Part shown: positions 43,631 through 54,480 of the stretch, one piece after another
How positions within the stretch are numbered: position 1 is the stretch's first letter
Layout: each line of letters opens with the position of its first letter
Assembly: GCA_027924585.1 (NCBI GenBank)
Contig: BSBM01002060.1
Span: forward strand, 186,001 to 250,000
Length of the DNA stretch: 64,000 nt
Source: Larix kaempferi
Taxonomy: Eukaryota > Streptophyta > Pinopsida > Pinales > Pinaceae
Direction of reading: 5' to 3'
Translations under genes and position numbers: made by a program
Notes under the pieces: generated by a model
The model's database searches: none
Told to the model about the DNA's origin: nothing
Seen by the model: only the letters and a program-made list of their open reading frames with translations

Positions 43631-44305
43631 GATAATTATGATGATTATGAAGATGATGATGATGTTGATGATGAAGATGATGACGAAGATGTTGATGATG
43701 ATGATATTGATGAAGAAGATGATGAGGAGCAGGAGGATGATGAGGGGGATGATGATGATGATGATGATGATGATGTTGATGATGATGATGATGATGATGA
43801 TGGTGGTGGTCATGACAATGATGAGGATGACGATGATGTTGATGATGAGGAGGAGGAGGAGGAGGATGATGACAATGACGATGATGATGATGAGGAGGAG
43901 GAGGAGGAGGAGGAGGAGGAGGATGACGATGATGATGATGATGATGATGATTGATATGTATCGTGTCTCGGAAGCACAAAGGGGACAATATTTAGACTGA
44001 ATGAGTTGGCTCTATTATGACGGAAGCTTAACAAACAGAATGAGCAAAAGCACGATTACGCAATACAGGTAAACATAAATGCGCACAGACAATATGCAGG
44101 AATGCAAACTGTTCTTATATTACTTGAAAGCAGATCAAAAACTGATTGATTATGATAAGATGTATGTTACAATAGATTACATGCTTATAAAGAAGTCTGA
44201 GACACTTGGGTGCCTTCCCGTTACAAAGAATAAGTTAGAACGGTTCAATTGTTCAACCGTTACAGTCGAATGGAAGACAGAGAGACAGTCTGTCGAAGTT
44301 CGACA
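41978..44305 (+). repeat. Tandem duplication, unit 2 (2328 bp)
   Basis: This copy of 39821-41977 ends in the left LTR of the gypsy element. It carries about 246 bp at 42984-43229 (TTACCTTACCCTATATGCAT through TTAAAAGGGGTTACT) that unit 1 lacks. The missing piece in unit 1 is bounded by similar words (CACT and TACTCTAGG), consistent with a short-homology deletion there. Confidence 0.92.
43256..43951 (+). repeat. GAT trinucleotide array, copy in unit 2, left of the gypsy insertion
   Basis: About 696 bp with the same start (CCCTCTTCTTGATGATGATG) as unit 1. The short ATC-polarity block lies at about 43540-43580. The array ends with ATGAT at the LTR boundary and is the left half of the array interrupted by the gypsy insertion. 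Confidence 0.95.
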
Positions 44306-44498
44306 GTCATTGTTCGCATGTCGATGTCGTGAACTTTGAGGTTGTTGAACATGTCGCAAGTGTGGAACATGTCACAGGTGCGGAAGTTGTTGAAGTCCTG
44401 TCATCCAAAACTTGTCGAAGTTGTATCAACCGCGAAGACTAGTCGAGGATGTGTCGAAGTTAGTATCTAACAACAAATTCCAACTACAATGTGGATCA
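43952..44498 (-). repeat. Gypsy 3' LTR (547 bp)
   Basis: This is the left LTR in window coordinates, the 3' LTR of the minus-strand element. It contains two 18-bp GAACATGTCGCAAGTGTG-type units near 44347-44384 and the palindrome CTGTCGAAGTTCGACAG at 44290-44306, where the tandem duplication ends. It lacks about 10 bp (TTACGTTCAG-like) present in the other two LTR copies. Confidence 0.95.
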
Positions 44499-44513
44499 GA
44501 CCTCCTTCCTTAT
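44499..44513 (-). other. Polypurine tract of the gypsy element
   Basis: The minus strand reads AAGGAAGGAGGTC immediately before the 3' LTR start TGATCC, as expected for the plus-strand primer. Confidence 0.8.
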
Positions 44514-44751
44514 GAAACAATGGACCCCATTGTTTGCTTGTGAGGGTGAGGAAACTTGTCAATTACTTCAGTAGCAGAGTACCACTTTCCTTGAGATGGG
44601 ATTTGGCCAACTTTGGCAACCTGAAACAAGCGAATTGTGTTCATCCTTGTAAGGCGTACTCATTGTCCCACAATGGTGTCACAAGGAAGAGGCTCTTCGG
44701 GTGCTGCTGTGGAGAATTTGTTTTGTTCCAACAAAGGTGCATGGTATGGTC

Positions 44752-45720
44752 AAAGTAGATCCACATTGAATACTGGATGCAGACCCAGACAAGCAGGAGT
44801 GTCGAGCTGAAAAGCGTTTTCTCCAATCTGTCGAAGAACACTGTATGGACCGTATCGCAAAGGCTTGAGCTTCTTGAATGGACCAGTGAAGCGCTCCTTC
44901 TTTAGATGTAGCCAGACCTTATCCCCAATTTGGAAAGTATAAGGAATACAATGCTTGTCATGTCGGGCCTTAGCTTTCTCGTTTGCTCTGTGCAACATAT
45001 CCTATGCGTGTCGCTGAATGTCGCAAATATGTTCTCGAAACTTGACTACTTTGTCAACTTCTCACTAGCTGTGATCTGATTTGGAGTTCGGCTATGTCAA
45101 GGAGTTGATCAAGTCAATAGGCACTGAGGGTTGAAATCCATAACAGACTTCAAAGGGACTCTTTCCTGTAAAGTTGTGTTGAGCACAATTGTAGCTGTGT
45201 TGTATGTATGGAAGACTTTCATCCCATGTGCGTCGATGTTGGTGATTGTACATGAGAAGCAGTTGTAATACCAAGAGATTTACAACTTTCGTCTGTCCAT
45301 CGATCTGGAGATGGAAAGCTGTCGACAATGAGAGTCGTGTGTCCAACTATTGCTAGAGGGTATTCCAAAAGATGCTCACGAATCTGGCATCTCTGTCGGA
45401 AATGATGGTTGTGGGTAAACCAAAGTGTTTCCAAACATGTGTAAAGAAGAGCTGAGTAGTCTGCTACACTGTCGTGGTCTTCTTACATGGTATGAGAATG
45501 GCCATCTTGGAAAATCGGTCGACACTACTAATATCGCGCAATGCTGATGTCTAGTAGTAGGATAACCCATCAAGTAGTCCATAGAAATAGATTCTCGTGG
45601 TTGACTAGGAACTAGCAGAGGTGCGTACAATCCTTGCAGTCGATTAGGCAGCTTAGCAATGGCACAAACTAGGCATGATCGAATGTACTTGTTGACGTCA
45701 GATTTAAGTGTAGGCCAGAA
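44752..45720 (-). pseudogene. Gypsy integrase remnant
   Basis: Integrase normally inserts the DNA copy into the genome. Reading leftward, PLLVPSQPRESISMDYLMGY contains the first catalytic-core Asp region, and HNFTGKSPFEVCYGFQPSVP is the conserved stretch after the core. IGDKVWLHLKKERFTGPFKK and LRYGPYSVLRQIGENAFQLD form the C-terminal GPY/F-type module, ending GLHPVFNVDLL. The pieces lie in three registers (45630-45376, 45346-45092, 44998-44750) with frameshifts between. A Pro/Gln-rich tail to about 44513 includes GQIPSQGKWYS. No clear chromodomain was recognised. Confidence 0.88.
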
Positions 45721-46019
45721 GAAATACTTCTACATAATAGAAAGTGTCTTTGCTACTCCAAAATTTCCTGCAGTCTTTCTTTAGTGCCTATCCCAAATGA
45801 GCTGTTGTCGTTACTCACTGGTCGGTACACAAAGTTGTCCAAGCTTGTATAGCAAAGTGTCTTTCAGGAAGTAATCAAAGTCTGAGATCGATGACTTGTT
45901 AGTTTGTAACTTCTGGTAGACTGCTAAGAAGTCGTTGTCGACCTCATACAACTATTTCCAAGTGGTCATGTCATATCCCTACATACTCAACACTGTCAAA
46001 AGAAGAGTAATGGGTGGTC

Positions 46020-46425
46020 AACTGAGGTAATCTGCGGTGACATTAGCCTTGCCTTTTCGATACTTAATCACCAACTGGAATTGTTGTAGGTAATTAATCC
46101 AATTGAGTTGTCGGTTTGTTTGCAAATTTGATTGTGTCGGAGTGAACTATAGAGGCCTGTGATCAGTGAGAATGATTGTTTCCTTGCCAAGGATGTAATG
46201 CCTACATTGCTTGAGAGCTTGCACAATGGCGTATAGTTCTTTTTCGTACGTCAAGTATCTTCTAACTGTGTTGTTAAAATTCTTGGAATGAAAAGTGACT
46301 GGGTGACCAGACTGAGTGATCACTGCGCCCAAGGCATAGTCTGATGCATCTGTCTCAATCGCAAAGCGCTGATACAAATCAAGTAACACAAGTACGGGTG
46401 CAGTGCAGAGCCTGTGTTTGAGCTG
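46020..46425 (-). pseudogene. Gypsy RNase H remnant
   Basis: FAIETDASDYALGAVITQSG, HSKNFNNTVRRYLTYEKELY and ILGKETIILTDHRPL are the expected conserved blocks with the catalytic acidic residues (TDAS, E in KEL, TDH). The open stretch 46389-46147 covers most of the domain; stops precede it near 46420 and follow it near 46145. Confidence 0.9.
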
Positions 46426-47571
46426 TTAAAAAACTGCTTGATGTGTTTCTGTCCATTGGAAGACAGTTTTCCCATTTCCCTTCGTCAATTGATTCAAGGG
46501 CCAGGCTATGTGACTGAAACCGAGTATGAATCGTCGATAGAAATTCGCCAAACCAAGAAAACTTATTAGTACTTGAATGCTTCTAGAAATGGGCCAATCT
46601 TTGAGGATCTGTACTTTGTCTAGATTGACATGAATGCCTACAGAATCAATTACATACCCCAAATATCTGATGTTTGTCATCGCAAAAGAGCACTTATCCA
46701 CATTCAGATAAAGTCGATTTCGCTAGAGAGTGTCGAGGACCTGTTGAATATGTCTGACATGTTCTTCCCATGATTGACTAAAAATCAATATGTTGTCGAG
46801 ATAGACAATGACACATTTTTTGATGAAAGGTCAGAGAAGGTTATCCATATATCGCATGAAGGTCGCATGTGCGTTGGTTAAGACGAAAGGCATGACTAAC
46901 CATTCAAACAATCCTTCCTTGGTCTTGAAAGCAGTTTTCTACACATCTAAGGGATCGATTGGAATCTGATGGTATACCGACTTGAGGTCGAGCTTAGTAA
47001 AGAATTTATCACCTTTCAGACAGTCTATCAGCTTGTCTATCCGCGGCAAGGGGTATCGATTCTTCACGAATATTTTGTTGAGAGCTCTGTAGTCGATGCA
47101 CATTTGCCAAGTCTCGTCTTTCTTTGGAACTAGGACGAGTGGGCTTCCATAAGGAGAGAAGTTGGGTCATATGTGACCTTTGTCGATTAATTCTTGGATT
47201 TGTCTGTGAATCTCTTCATTTTTTAGAATGGCTCTTCTGTAAACAGATGCATTAGGTAAAGAAGAACTAGGAACAAGTTCAATGGAGTGTTTTACCTGAC
47301 AATGTTGAGGTACTCCATTTGGAGCTTGAAAGAGGTTCTGGTACTCATCAACAATATGATCAACTTGTTGCTTATGTCGAGAACTGCATTGGTCAGTGAC
47401 TCGACTCATTGCTGCGGCCTTCTTAGAATGTTGCAGCTTGATCATCATCAATGCGAACTTTTGAGCATGATTGATGAGCTTCTTTCTCTGTTTGGCAGAT
47501 ATCATTGTGACTGTTGGTGTAGATTGACACTCTGGTATGCTAAACCATCGATTTTGGATTCTAACAATCAC
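46426..47571 (-). pseudogene. Gypsy reverse transcriptase remnant (YLDN at the active site)
   Basis: The leader at 47571-47167 ends EIHRQIQELIDKGHI, the usual entry to the palm. KLDLKSVYHQIPIDPLDV is followed by an in-frame TAG near 46940, where Trp or Arg is usual. The catalytic Y-x-D-D box reads YLDN (codons within 46792-46806), so the second Asp is Asn. MDKCSFAMTNIRYLGYVIDS and LISFLGLANFYRRFILGFSH (46701-46426) are the thumb/connection blocks. The enzyme would be inactive even without the stops. Its normal role is copying element RNA into DNA in the virus-like particle. Confidence 0.92.
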
Positions 47572-47865
47572 CTTCTAAGGCCGTGACTGATAACTTCCAT
47601 GTCTTTCCCAGAGGTAAGGTTTCCCAAACAAGGCGTTGGCTATGGAGAGTGGTGGCACGTTGTAGAGTACTTCATCTTCAAAAAAATTTATGAAGTAGGA
47701 TAGTTTGCATTGTCGTGTGATCCGTAGTTCTTGTCCATCCTTCATCCAACCGATGTTTTAAGGCTAAGGATGCGAAGTGGTAACAAGACCTAGTTTCTTC
47801 ACAAGTTCTTCATAAATGAAGTTCTTTTGGCTCCTGTTGTCCACAATCAAATGCAATGGGTTGCT
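47572..47865 (-). pseudogene. Gypsy protease remnant
   Basis: The frame after gag reads LHLIVDNRSQKNFIYEELVK and KLGL, the retropepsin pattern in which a D-[ST]-G-like triad follows a hydrophobic strand. Here the triad reads D-N-R where a Gly is expected at the third position. Stops at about 47775 and 47580 flank it. Confidence 0.65.
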
Positions 47866-48767
47866 CTAGACCCATATCCATGTATGGAACAGGCGTTCGC
47901 ATTCCTCTTCGTCGACGATAGTCGAGGCTGCTCGAGTGGTCAAGGTCGAAAGGGTCGTCGCATCCGGATCCAATTCTTTTACCATCTTTTCGAACACATT
48001 GGAGGTCGACACTTTCATCAGAAATGTCTTCTGAGCTTTGCATTCAGACGTATCATGCCAAGATGAGTGGTGGTAATCGCACCATTTTTCGTTCAGTAGT
48101 TGTCTGCTACGTTCCCTCTTGTGAAAAGGCTTCTTACCACTATCAGGCTTTGGCGGTGCTGACTGAGAAGATTTCAACTTGTCGAAGTTGGCTGGTTCCT
48201 TCTTGTCGGGTGGAATCCTGATGTCGGATTTGTTGTGAAACGTGTTTTTCCTTTCTGCTTGGTTTCTAGTTTGATGGCATAGTGGAAAGCATCCACAAGC
48301 GTATTGACAGTCAAAAATTCCATCTCCTGCTCGATGTACTGGGACAATCCGCTGCTATATTTCAGAACAAGCAATTTTTCTTCTTCTTAGATGCCAAGTC
48401 TAGCCATGAGTCAGTAGAACTCGTCGGTGTAATTCTGTACTGATTGGTCTTTCCATTTCCTTAGCTGCTACCACTTCTTATACTGTTGTTCGAGGTATTT
48501 CGGTGGGTAAAATTCCTTTCGGATGTGTTCGATGAATTTATCCCATGTTTCGATGGGTTCTCCGCTTTTCTCCATCTTTGTCGAGAGGCTCTCCCACCAG
48601 CAATGCACGGAGGTTGACATCTTTAAGGATGCAATGGTGATCTTTTCAGATTTCGAGAGTTGATTTACAGCGTAATAGGATTCCAATTGCAATACCCAAT
48701 TGTCGACGGATTCCGCATCAAACTTACCTTCAAGATTCGGTATGTCCATATTAATTTGCAATTTCAA
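47866..48767 (-). pseudogene. Gypsy gag remnant
   Basis: The start at 48767 (MKLQINMDIPNLEGKFDAES) leads into VDNWVLQLESYYAVNQLSKS and WDKFIEHIRKEFYPPKYLEQ, the retrotransposon gag core. Further on, FLTVNTLVDAFHYAIKLETK is in a second open stretch (48374-48174). RQLLNEKWCDYHHSSWHDTS followed by EC (48177-47866) is a C..H......H...C knuckle-like motif for nucleic-acid binding. At least two stops and a frameshift interrupt it. Confidence 0.88.
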
Positions 48768-49056
48768 GGGGCTGATTTAATCGAAGTGATTTCTCATTGA
48801 GGATCCTCTGGATGTCAAAGCGAATCACAAGAGAATCGCGTTGAACTGGGCGAACATGTCAGTCCGTTGTCAAGCTAGAGCTTGCTCAATAAGCTGTGCT
48901 ATCTTGTCGGCCGCATGTCTATCATCTGTTTCTTCTGTCATTTCTGGAGATCGTGTCTACTTGGATTGTTGAGATTGTGAGCAAGTTTGAATCGGCATAA
49001 GTCAGGTAACTTTGAGAGAAGTGTATACACAGAACTTAAGCATGAAAACTGAGTAC

Positions 49057-49068
49057 GCTCTGATACCA
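49057..49068 (-). other. Primer-binding site of the gypsy element
   Basis: The minus strand reads TGGTATCAGAGC one base inside the 5' LTR. This is the perfect complement of the 3' end of initiator tRNA-Met as used by many plant LTR elements. Confidence 0.95.
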
Positions 49069-49069
49069 A

Positions 49070-49676
49070 TGATTCGTATCGTGTCTAGGAAGCATGAGGG
49101 GGACAATAGTTCGACTGAATGAGTTGGCTTTGTTATGACAGAAGCTTAACAAACAGAATGAGAAAAAGCAGGATTATGCAATACAGGTAAACATTAATAT
49201 GCACATACAATATGCAGGAATGCGAACTGTTCTTCTATTACTTGCAAACAGATCGAAAACTGATTGATTCTAATAATATGTATGTTACAATAGTTTACAT
49301 GCTTATAAAGAAGTCTGAGACGCTTGGGTGCCTTCCTATTACGTTCAGTTACAAACAAGAAGTTAGAACGGTTCAACTATTCAACTGTTACAGTCGATTG
49401 GAAGACAGAGACACAGTCTGTCGAACTTCGACAGTCATTGGTCGCATGTCGACGCTGCATGTCGATGTTGCGAACTGTGAGGTTGTTGAACATGTCGCAA
49501 GTGCGAAACATGTCGCAAATGCGGAACATGTCGCAAGTGCGGAAAATGTCGCAGGTGCGGAAGTTGTCGAAGTCTTTTCACGCCGAAACTTGTCGATGTT
49601 GTATCAACCACGAAGACTAGTTGAGGATGTGTCGAAGTTAGCATCCAACAACAAATGCCAACTGGGATGTGGATCA
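49070..49676 (-). repeat. Gypsy 5' LTR (607 bp)
   Basis: This right-hand LTR is longer than its partner. The excess comes mainly from four 18-bp units (ACATGTCGCAAGTGCGGA-type, about 49488-49560) against two in the other LTR, plus an extra GCATGTCGACGCT piece near 49444. The palindrome CTGTCGAACTTCGACAG lies at 49418-49434. Confidence 0.95.
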
Positions 49677-50549
49677 ATGATGATGATGAGGAAGAGGGTG
49701 TTGACGATGATGAGGATTATGAGGATGATGATGAGGAGGAGGACGAGGAGGATGAGGAGGACAAGGATGATGATGATGATGATGATGATGACGATGATGA
49801 TGATGAATCATCTTGATGATGACGAATATGATGATGAAGATGATGATGATGATGTTGATGATGAAGATGATGACCAAGATGATGATGAGGATGAGGATGA
49901 GGATGAGGATGAGGATGAGGAAGAGGGTGATGACTATGATGATGATGATGATGATGACGAGGATGATGACGATGATGAGGATGATGATGATGAGGAGGAG
50001 GAGGAGGAGGAGGAGGAGGAGGAGGATCATGATCATATTTGTCATCATCATCATCATCATCTTCATCTTCGTACTCATCTTAATCATCATCCACCATCTT
50101 CATCATCATCATCATTATCATCATCTTCGTCATCATCATCATCATCATCAATGATGATGAATGATGATGAATGATGATGATGAAGATGATGATGACGACG
50201 ACGACGACGACGATGATGATGATGATGATGATGTTGATGATGAATATGATGACGAAGATGTTGATGATGATGATGATGATGAAGAAGATGATTATAAGTA
50301 GGATGATGATGACGATGATGATGATGATGATGACAAATATTATGTTGATGGTGATGATGATGATGATGATGATGGTGATGACGTTTAGGATGATGATGAA
50401 GACGATGATGATGAGGAGGAGGAGGATAATGATGACGATATTAGTCATGATCATCATCATCATCTTTGTCATCATCATCATTATCATCATCATCATCATT
50501 ATCATCATCATCATCATCATCATCATCTTCATCATCATCATCATCATCT
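49677..50549 (+). repeat. GAT/ATC trinucleotide array right of the gypsy insertion
   Basis: The array resumes with ATGAT (target duplication) and GATGATGAGGAAGAGGGTG. Polarity is GAT to about 50030, ATC at about 50038-50148, GAT at about 50150-50440 and ATC at about 50445-50549. A GAGGAGGAGG run followed by ATCATATTTGTCATC marks the flip, as in the left arrays. Open frames here are array products. Confidence 0.95.
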
Positions 50550-53500
50550 TGTTTAAGGCATGCAATATAGCCTAATCATGGTATATGTATCCCTCTAAAT
50601 TTGCTAGAGATACCCCACAAGGGTTATGTGTGGTGGTTTGAAGATGCATTCAACATTATATCCTAAGAAGCTTCTTGAGTTGTAGGTGTTGTTCATGGTG
50701 CTTGAGCCTGAGAAGATTCATTTAAGGCATGAGGAGCTTCTTGTTGTCCATATACCTTGGTCATACCTCGAGACCCATTGTTGGTTCACAACTAACCTAG
50801 TCATGGCACACATAACACACTTGAAGTTGACTAATACCCTATAGATTTCATATGTGGTGGTTCAGGGACTCATTCATGGTGTTTGTGCCTAAGAAGCAAT
50901 AGTTAGTGTTGGAGGCTCTTATTTCCCTCCACTAGCCATGGTTAATGAGCCAAGATAAATCCTTGATTCCCAAGACATTATAATGGCAACAATATTCAAT
51001 TCATATGCAAAGACTCCTTGTAGAGGGATAGTGTCATGGATTCAATGTGCTATTGATGGCGCTTGCGGTCTAGAATTTTCAATTAAGGCTCAAGTGGAAT
51101 TCAATTGAGCTCAATGTGCTTCAATAAGATCTCACGAAAACTCTAAACAACACTCAATGGAACGCAAATAAAAATAACAGCATGCAACTATAACCAGAAA
51201 CCAAGCAGAGGTTGATTTATGCATTGATATAGAGAGGTGGCAGTAGGCACACAATATGGAGAAACAATGAGTTAGAAAAAAAAATTGGACTAAAGTACCA
51301 CAATGGTTATTAATAAAATTTAAAAAAAAACAATTTTTGGCTCAGGAATTGTCTTCAATTTGATGGGTGGCGTGATCATGATCATGTAATTTCCCTCCAT
51401 CCTTCCAAGCATATGTGGTTTATCACCATGTTTCTCTTCAACACTCGCCACCAAAATACGTATAAAAATAACATGTCTTTACATCCTCTTCCATTTAAAT
51501 CCTCATCGCATAGTCATAAATAAGGATTATTATGCATGCACATCCTCACCTTATAATATCAATTGGTTCAAGGCGCATAGAGAACCATAAATTATCAAAT
51601 GTGTCAAGACGCAAAGTGTAAGCTCCTGAGACAACTATAAGTAAGTCTTATATTAAATTTACCATATAAGTCTTTAATTGACACTATCATCTGAGATTTG
51701 ACATGTTGGATTGTTGTGATGTTCTTATCACTCCCTACCAATGTGATTGTAAGGATTCTTTGAGGGTGAAGTCCATAATTTTAATTCTTATTCCTCATTC
51801 TCATGCCTTTTGGTAAGACAACAAGGAGGGCAGTGGCCAGCATCAGCATGGAAAACAATTTCAACATAGAGGTAGATACATTAATTCTTTCATTAAATAA
51901 CTTAAATTTCATTCCAATGACTTTGAATTCATAGAATCGTGGATTGGTAAAAAACACATCGAATTTTAGAGCCTCGAGCTCTTAATTACTCATGTATCTA
52001 GAATTTTTCAAATCGAGCCATCAACAAACTTATTTTGTTATTCTGGTTCAATTTAAAAGGTATATTGTCGATACTCAAACATGTAGCGAGTCGCAAGGCT
52101 CCAGTTGACTCAGGATTGATTCCATTTCCCCTCCATCCCATACGTTTATGTTGTCTTGACAAGTCTTGAACAACAAAATTTGATGCCGATGCCCCTATGA
52201 TGCTAGTGTTGCTAACTTGCTTGGTATGGAGGATTTTTTTTAATGTTTTTTTGAGCTATGTATTATTTTTTCTTAGGCACTTAATGTCCATCATTCTTAC
52301 ATCTCTCAAGCTTGGATGATTTCCCTCTCTCTAGTTTGAGTTAAGGTTTTGGTTGGTTTTATATCTATATTTTGGCTATAGGTTTATTATAGCCTCGTTT
52401 TGCTTAGTGGCTTGTTTCCGTACATAGTTAACAATAAGTAATTTTCTCATGGTTCTAGTTTTATTTTAAGACTATATCTAGTTACAACGTCTTGCACTAT
52501 GCATAATATCATGCAGATGACGCAATATGGTTATTGCGTAGTCTAAGTAGTTTTATGTACAATGAAGTGTGGTCTAACCCAAAAAAATACAACAAAACAA
52601 TTGTTAATTTAATGAACTGTAAAATTAATTTTACATATATGTCAAATTAATGTTTTCAAATTCGGTTATATGGAAAAGATACCATTTTATCATGTAGATA
52701 TTAAGGAGTGCTCAATTATTTAAGATTGTAAAAATTTGGATGGGTAATATTTGTTTTTTGCATTTTTGGTGGGGGAGGGTTTAGTTGATTTATACTTGTC
52801 AATTGAAGTACAATTATTTAAATTGCCCTTCATCTTTGAAGGACTCCAAGAACAAATTCCCTTCCAATAAAAATTAAGACCCACCCTTCAAATTTCATCA
52901 TTGTGTCCAATCTATGCAAATATGTTCAAAGTGGGGGAAGGTTTGGCATTAAATGGTGTAAATGTTGGGTACCGAATGGTGTGAACGTTATGCAGGGGCG
53001 TGTGCATGTGTTTTAGTGCATACACGGTAGTGACGTGTGCGCGATACAAACACGTGTGCGCGCATTTAAACACACATGCACGTGTCTGCTGCTAGTTAAA
53101 AAAACAGAGTTCTCTGTTCCCGGGAATTCTACAAAAAAACACGGGATTTCTTTCTTTTGTGGGTTTCAAGCTCTTACAGGTTGCTCATTGGCTCAGACTC
53201 ATTGATCTTTTGGACACTCATTGATCTATTGGACACAAAATCACTCTTGGAATCTAACAAACATCTTTATTGGTCTTGGAATATAGTGGATACATTCAAG
53301 CTACCAGTTTCCATTGCAAGTGGAGATCATTTCTATAGGTATGGTGAATTGTAAATAGTTCTTTTCATTCACAAGATTTGAGATTCTCCCATGCCTTTTT
53401 TTTTATCATATGCCTACAATAATATCCATGCATAAACAACAATGAATTTGACAAGAAGAATTCCCAAGTTCACATCTAAAAAAACTCATATGAACACTAG

Positions 53501-53580
53501 ACAAGATGAAGTATGCAATGTAAACCAATAATTATTACCATGAATATATTTTGATTTCACACAAGGATGGTATGGATGAG
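50550..53580. other. Intergenic DNA, mostly unassigned
   Basis: GTGTGGTGGTTTGAAGATGC...CATGGTGCTTGAGCCTGAGAAG (about 50626-50712) and ATGTGGTGGTTCAGGGACTC...GTGTTTGTGCCTAAGAAG (about 50848-50893) form a loose duplication about 200 bp apart. A G-rich word, GTGGGGGAAGGTTTGG, lies at about 52930. No gene or RNA gene is seen. Confidence 0.45.
53021..53095. other. Alternating purine-pyrimidine tract
   Basis: GTGACGTGTGCGCGATACAA, ACACGTGTGCGCGCAT and ACACACATGCACGTGT occur close together. Stretches of strict purine/pyrimidine alternation rich in CG and CA can adopt left-handed Z-DNA in vitro (established property). ACACGTGT is a perfect palindrome. Confidence 0.55.
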
Positions 53581-54480
53581 GTTCTCTCTTGAGCCTCTTC
53601 AATTTGAATAAAATCCTAAGAAGCAATCATGAGAGAGGGTCCATATTGATTAGTTCATGAAATTTTGCCCATGCTCTCATCTTCATGCTATGTTTATTTG
53701 ATGTAGAAAAACTATCAAAATATTCCCAAGGCATCTCTAGCATAAACTCTTTTTCATTTGAAAAAAATACAAATAAATGGTTTAATAAACCTCCATCTTT
53801 TACACATTGTACACCATAGAAAAACCTATAACATAAACTATCAAGTTATTCCTCCCCCACATATTCCCATCTATGATGAGGTTCTCTCTTGAGCCTCTTC
53901 AATTTGAATAAAATCTTAAGAAGCAATCATGGGAGAAGGTCCATATTGATTAATTCATGTAATTTTGTCCATGCTCTCATCTTTATGCTATGTTTATTTG
54001 ATTTAGAAAAACTATCAAACTATTCCCAAGGCATCTCTAGCATAAACTCTTTTTCGTTTGAAAAAAATACAAATAAATGGTTTAATAAACCTCCATCTTT
54101 TACACATTGTACACCATAGCAAAACCTATAGCGTAAACTATCAAACTATTCCTCCCCCACACATTCCCATCTATGATTATGTTCTCTCTTGAGCCTCTTC
54201 AATTTGAATAAAATCCTAAGAAGCAATCATGGGAGAGGGTCCATATTGATTAGTTCATGAAATTTTGTCCATGCTCTCATCTTCATGCTATGTTTATTGT
54301 AATGTTTCTTTAATATAGTGCCTTTGAGCTTGACTACTTGCCTCTACCTCATTGGATTCTCATTCCTTGGGGGAATTTGCAACCTCCTCATTGTGTAATT
54401 AGTAAACTTATTCTATTTACCTTATTTGATGTAGAAAAACTATCAAACCATTCCCAAGGTATCTCTAGCCATCTTTGTTG
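53581..54480 (+). repeat. 300-bp tandem repeat, about 2.6 units
   Basis: GTTCTCTCTTGAGCCTCTTC begins at 53581, 53881 and 54181, exactly 300 bp apart. Units 1 and 2 are complete and differ by about a dozen bases. Unit 3 is interrupted after 117 bp by a 123-bp insertion and then resumes (TTGATGTAGAAAAACTATCA) for about 55 bp. The 76-codon frame at 53889 is a by-product. Confidence 0.95.
54299..54421 (+). mobile_element. 123-bp insertion with 5-bp flanking duplication
   Basis: The third 300-bp unit is split after GTTTATT. The insert runs GTAATGTTTCTTTAATATAG to CTATTTACC and is followed by TTATT again (54422-54426), matching TTATT at 54294-54298. Only about 4 bp of the ends are inverted (GTAA/TTAC). 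A small MITE-like insertion is possible. Confidence 0.55.

Larger units (their letters stand above)
43952..49676 (-). mobile_element. Ty3/gypsy LTR retrotransposon, full length but dead
   Basis: LTRs lie at 43952-44498 and 49070-49676. Both begin TGAT and end ATCA. The flanking five bases are ATGAT on each side, a perfect target-site duplication within a GAT array. On the minus strand the primer-binding site TGGTATCAGAGC follows the right LTR, and a purine tract precedes the left one. Internal order gag, protease, reverse transcriptase, RNase H, integrase is that of Ty3/gypsy. Every domain has stops or frameshifts, so the copy cannot move. The LTRs differ by several indels, so the insertion is not recent. 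Confidence 0.95.

Noticed and set aside
43209-44034. 206-codon Asp-rich and 136-codon His-rich frames
   Set aside because: These are by-products of the GAT array and its junction with the gypsy LTR.
49212-50174. 320-codon plus-strand frame
   Set aside because: It runs from the antisense of the gypsy 5' LTR into the GAT array; it has no domain and its start lies in LTR sequence.
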